A stretch of DNA of 6,443 bases, from contig JAISFT010000183.1 in NCBI GenBank assembly GCA_031263435.1, forward strand, positions 1-6,443, written 5' to 3'. The notes beneath the pieces are model-generated. The model worked only from the letters and a program-made list of their open reading frames with translations. It did not search any database and had not been told where the DNA came from. The position numbers and the translations under genes were made by a program. Positions 5,895-6,443 of the stretch are shown here, in pieces. The first letter of the stretch is position 1. Each line of letters starts with the position of its first letter. This DNA is from Treponema sp. Its GTDB lineage: Bacteria > Spirochaetota > Spirochaetia > Treponematales > Breznakiellaceae.

Positions 5895-5910
5895 CCGGCA
5901 TCCATGCCGG
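5895..5910. repeat. Perfect 7-bp hairpin with 2-base loop
   Basis: CCGGCAT (5895-5901) and ATGCCGG (5904-5910) flank CC. It ends the run of inverted repeats. With no T-run on either side it is not a standard terminator. A tight dyad like this can be a protein-binding site or another part of the composite repeat. Confidence 0.4.
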
Positions 5911-5996
5911 CCAGGTCAAATGACCACGCCATGCGGCCTTTCGCTGTGCAATACAGTTTCGCGCCAGGGAAAGATGGAACCGCATTTTCTTTGCTG

Positions 5997-6028
5997 TCCT
6001 CCGTGTTTCTCCGTGCAAACCGCGGTTT
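5997..6028. repeat. Dispersed-type repeat with tandem CTCCGTG and a 12-bp palindrome
   Basis: CTCCGTG occurs at 5999-6005 and again at 6009-6015 (10-base period). It is followed by the perfect palindrome AAACCGCGGTTT at 6017-6028 and then TTCTT. On the other strand the tandem part reads CACGGAGAAACACGGAG. It resembles in style the CAGAGG-containing repeat at 119-154. Such purine-rich motifs near gene ends are commonly multi-copy, but that must be tested genome-wide. Confidence 0.4.
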
Positions 6029-6124
6029 TTCTTAGGTATGGTTATTGCGCTTATTGTTCCGGCTGTATAACAATTAAGCGACGGCATTTCCGATGTTCCT
6101 GCCGGACGGCGCGGACTAAAGTAG

Positions 6125-6443
6125 TTACCGTTGCCAAATCCACCAAAGCCTTTTGCGAGGAACTGCCGGGGTTGCCGGGGCGGCTGGAGTCGGATCGGAT
6201 GCCGCTGCTACTGGTGCTGCCGGAGCGCCTGCGCTTGCCAATAAGCTCTCTATCCGTGTACTTTTTGCCAAATTCGCCAGATATGATGCCGCGACCGTGG
6301 CGGTTTCTGTATTAATCGCTTTGAGCCCGAGACTGTAAACATCCCCCAAATCAGCCAGCGAGCCCGTTACAACCGCCCCCGCTCCTAACAGTTTCCCTAT
6401 GGACGTTGCGGATTCATCATCAACTTCCCCGCGCCAAGGAGGG
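6125..6443 (-). CDS. C-terminal part of a CsgG/LpoB-like envelope protein (5' end beyond the window)
   Basis: The frame is open from the window edge (first complete codon at 6442) to TAA at 6125, giving 105 residues. Residues 5-70 (GEVDDESATSIGKLLGAGAV, then VTGSLADLGDVY, LGLKAINTETATVAASY, and ending in LLAS) match the pattern of the CsgG/LpoB-like superfamily as it occurs in treponemes. In that pattern a GxxxDxSAxxIGxxLGA segment leads to an (I/V)(T/S)GS strand and then a V/I-N-x-E-T-A strand. Relatives include LpoB, the outer-membrane activator of a penicillin-binding protein, and CsgG secretion lipoproteins. The residues just before GEV (PPWR) differ from the usual family context, so the upstream part may be divergent or rearranged. 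Residues 71-95 are an Ala/Pro-rich low-complexity stretch. The protein ends in the basic-aromatic peptide RKRLWWIWQR, which is unusual for the family. No start can be assigned. Family membership comes from recalled motifs, not a search. Confidence 0.72.
   Translation of the reverse strand, partial: PPWRGEVDDESATSIGKLLGAGAVVTGSLADLGDVYSLGLKAINTETATVAASYLANLAKSTRIESLLASAGAPAAPVAAASDPTPAAPATPAVPRKRLWWIWQR

Larger units (their letters stand above)
5423..6124. other. Gene-free, repeat-rich intergenic block
   Basis: These roughly 700 bases carry no convincing gene. The several reading frames that stay open through the palindromic part are by-products of the inverted repeats: they lack ribosome binding sites and read equally well on both strands. 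From 5466 to 5910 most bases fall in inverted repeats, each listed separately here. From 5911 to 6124 only a short Cys/Arg-rich open frame and the repeat at 5997-6028 are seen. The block separates two convergent transcription units: the oppA-like operon from the left and the CsgG/LpoB-like gene from the right. Confidence 0.6.

Noticed and set aside
5920..6315. Plus-strand open frame of 131 codons
   Set aside because: It is Cys/Arg-rich without domains, begins in repeat sequence and runs antisense through the better-supported CsgG/LpoB-like frame.
6436..6442. Perfect plus-strand Shine-Dalgarno AAGGAGG at the window edge
   Set aside because: It lies inside the minus-strand gene fragment, and any start codon would be outside the window, so it cannot be supported.

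Overview
The window most likely comes from a spirochaete of the genus Treponema, of the moderate-GC termite-gut type (T. primitia / T. azotonutricium group or a relative). This is inferred from three things: relaxed spirochaete-style lipoprotein signal peptides, a stand-alone OppA-type lipoprotein, and a C-terminal fragment resembling the CsgG/LpoB-like family that is common in treponemes. No rRNA or tRNA gene is present to prove the taxon.

Layout. Positions 1-176 hold no gene and contain short dispersed-looking repeats. On the minus strand, 2120 down to 177 is a two-gene unit encoding two unrecognised lipoproteins, one of 272 aa that is rich in Trp and one of 359 aa that is rich in Pro and Ala. 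A 220-bp divergent intergenic region (2121-2340) separates it from a plus-strand operon. That operon has a 463-aa helical, cysteine-free cytoplasmic protein of unknown function (2341-3732). One base after its stop codon comes an OppA/DppA-type solute-binding lipoprotein (3734-5422) with a strong ribosome binding site inside the preceding gene. No permease or ATPase genes are adjacent.

Positions 5423-6124 form a gene-free block of about 700 bp, and the part from 5466 to 5910 is almost entirely inverted repeat. It starts with a 14-bp stem that may terminate the oppA-like gene. Next is a 254-bp nested palindrome (5536-5789) whose centre is three tandem 16-bp mini-hairpins. The palindrome is flanked by direct copies of TTTCCGCTTCAATYCC. 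A branched hairpin cluster (5807-5886) and a short hairpin (5895-5910) follow. This looks like a non-autonomous mobile or structured repeat element and is the most unusual part of the window. The minus-strand CsgG/LpoB-like gene fragment (6443-6125) closes the window, converging on the repeat block.

Functionally the window is envelope-centred: three lipoproteins, a probable second envelope-associated factor at the right edge, and one soluble protein translationally coupled to peptide binding. I see no defence system, CRISPR array or complete transposase. Candidate novelties are the palindromic element, the possible leaderless start of the 463-aa gene, and a G8 tract inside a lipoprotein gene.
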